A DNA stretch of 35,560 nt from assembly GCA_024639325.1 (NCBI GenBank), contig JAHEIO010000031.1:1-35560 (forward strand), read 5' to 3'. Origin of the DNA: Gammaproteobacteria bacterium (GTDB lineage Bacteria; Pseudomonadota; Gammaproteobacteria; Arenicellales; JAANXG01). The position numbers and the translations under genes are program-made. The notes below the pieces were generated by a model that searched no databases, was not told the origin of the DNA, and worked only from the letters and a program-made list of their open reading frames with translations. Shown one piece after another: positions 34,648 through 35,560 of the stretch. Positions within the stretch are counted from its first letter, which is position 1; every line of letters starts with the position of its first letter.

Positions 34648-35560
34648 ATGCCGAGGGTGTTGATAACGGACTACATAAAAGATACGTCTCTCGAATCCTC
34701 TGTGCTGTTCGATCTCGTGTCGCTGCAGCCCGGGGACGACGTAGAGGTTCTGCTGGTCTGGCGCAAACAGATAGATGCAGAATTCATGGACAGATTTCCA
34801 AATCTCAAAGCGGTTATACGCTACGGTGTGGGTACCGAAAATGTCCAAATCGCTGAAGCAAAAAGACGCGGTATCGCAGTGTGCAACACACCGGATTACG
34901 GTGTTGACGAGGTGGCGTTGACTGCGATTTCCTTTGTGCTTTACTTCGATCGCGCGATACGGACTTACGATCAGAAAGCCAGACAATTTTCAGGCGGTAT
35001 CTGGCAGAATACTGAGAAACGAATCAGACGCAGTAACTGCTCAACCGTGGGATGTATAGGGGCGGGCCGAATCGGTTCTACTTTCTTGCTGAAAGCCCGC
35101 GCTCTGGGATTCAATACCGTCTTATACGATCCATATCGACCCACCGGCTATGAGAAAGTCCTGAGCTGCGGAAGAGCTGAGTCCCTGACAGAGATCCTCG
35201 AGATCTCGGACTTCGTCAGTATCCATGTCGTCCTTACCGAAGAAACTGCCAACATGGTCGACGACTCTTTCGTCAAACAAATGAAACAAGGATCGATCCT
35301 AATCAACACATCGAGGGGGCAGGTGTTCAGCGGCCTGGATTTTCTGGTCGAACCGCTGAAATCCGGCAGGATCGGTGGCGTCGCCCTGGACGTGTTACCT
35401 CAGGAACCGCCGGCCGGAGGTGCGTTGATCAATGCCTGGCGCAATGAGGACGAGTGGGCCCGGGAGCGGGTTCTGATCAATCCCCACACTGCCTACTACT
35501 CCCAGGAGGCCTTCCAGGAAATGCGCACCAAGGCTGCACGCAACGCGCTCAGGGTGCTCG
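34648..35560 (+). CDS. D-isomer-specific 2-hydroxyacid dehydrogenase, N-terminal 304 residues (3' end outside window)
   Basis: The frame is open from ATG 34648 to the window edge with no stop. It encodes an NAD-dependent D-2-hydroxyacid dehydrogenase, close in layout to C-terminal-binding-protein-like members. Visible features: RYGVGTENV and CNTPDYGVDEVA in the substrate domain, the Rossmann motif GCIGAGRIGS (about 129-138), YDPYRP after it, the catalytic Arg in INTSRGQVF, the Glu in LPQEPP and the catalytic His in NPHTAYYS. Only the last few residues should be missing. The reaction is reversible reduction of a 2-keto acid, but the substrate is not predictable. An AGGT nine bases upstream is a modest ribosome binding site. 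It follows the palindromic repeat and no other gene joins it in the window. Confidence 0.9.
   Translation, partial: MPRVLITDYIKDTSLESSVLFDLVSLQPGDDVEVLLVWRKQIDAEFMDRFPNLKAVIRYGVGTENVQIAEAKRRGIAVCNTPDYGVDEVALTAISFVLYFDRAIRTYDQKARQFSGGIWQNTEKRIRRSNCSTVGCIGAGRIGSTFLLKARALGFNTVLYDPYRPTGYEKVLSCGRAESLTEILEISDFVSIHVVLTEETANMVDDSFVKQMKQGSILINTSRGQVFSGLDFLVEPLKSGRIGGVALDVLPQEPPAGGALINAWRNEDEWARERVLINPHTAYYSQEAFQEMRTKAARNALRVL

Overview
The window is a stretch of chromosome from a gammaproteobacterium. The evidence is gene order and family content: a full division and cell wall (dcw) cluster running mraZ-rsmH-ftsL-ftsI-murE-murF-mraY-murD-ftsW-murG-murC-murB-ftsQ-ftsA-ftsZ-lpxC, followed by a DUF721/DciA gene, an M23 peptidase, secA, argJ and a MutT-type Nudix gene, the order known from Pseudomonas-like gammaproteobacteria. 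MurE carries the DNPR motif of meso-diaminopimelate-adding enzymes, and LpxC implies a lipid A outer membrane. I cannot name the genus. No tRNA, rRNA, CRISPR array, insertion sequence or prophage was seen.

Layout. 1-913: the 3' end of coaE on the plus strand, then the decayed remains of a membrane-anchored SGNH-hydrolase-like gene that once overlapped its stop codon. 1049-2614: a TMTC-like membrane glycosyltransferase with C-terminal TPRs. 2949-7441: mutT-like, argJ and secA, all minus. 7638-10096: M23 peptidase (minus), dciA-like gene (plus), lpxC (minus). 10243-26811: the dcw cluster, all minus. From mraZ to ftsA (13 genes, about 15.2 kb) no gap is larger than 2 nt, and most junctions are ATGA-, GTGA-, TTGA- or TGATG-type overlaps. 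The cluster is headed by a sigma70-like promoter and three MraZ boxes (TGGGA repeats every 10 bp). ddl, usually between murB and ftsQ, is absent.

27144-35560 is more mixed: a HAD phosphatase resembling pseudouridine-5'-phosphatase; a transcarbamylase of the ornithine carbamoyltransferase family with altered substrate loops and a good terminator; a hotdog thioesterase; a secreted DUF3617 protein; an exported class-A beta-lactamase-like serine hydrolase; a CDF cation transporter; a small possibly GrlR-like protein in a likely operon with a PPK2 polyphosphate kinase; an 89-bp palindromic repeat; and the start of a D-2-hydroxyacid dehydrogenase that runs off the window.

How the genes work together. 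The centre makes UDP-MurNAc-pentapeptide (MurB-F), lipid I and II (MraY, MurG) and the divisome with its septal synthase (FtsZ, A, Q, L, W, I), regulated at the head by MraZ. LpxC links this to lipid A synthesis, the M23 enzyme to peptidoglycan remodelling, and SecA to export of envelope proteins. The most unusual items are the divergent transcarbamylase, the FtsZ N-terminal extension with its own strong ribosome binding site, the missing ddl, the gene remnant next to coaE, and the structured leader ahead of the small protein/PPK2 pair. I did not find a clear new multi-gene system.
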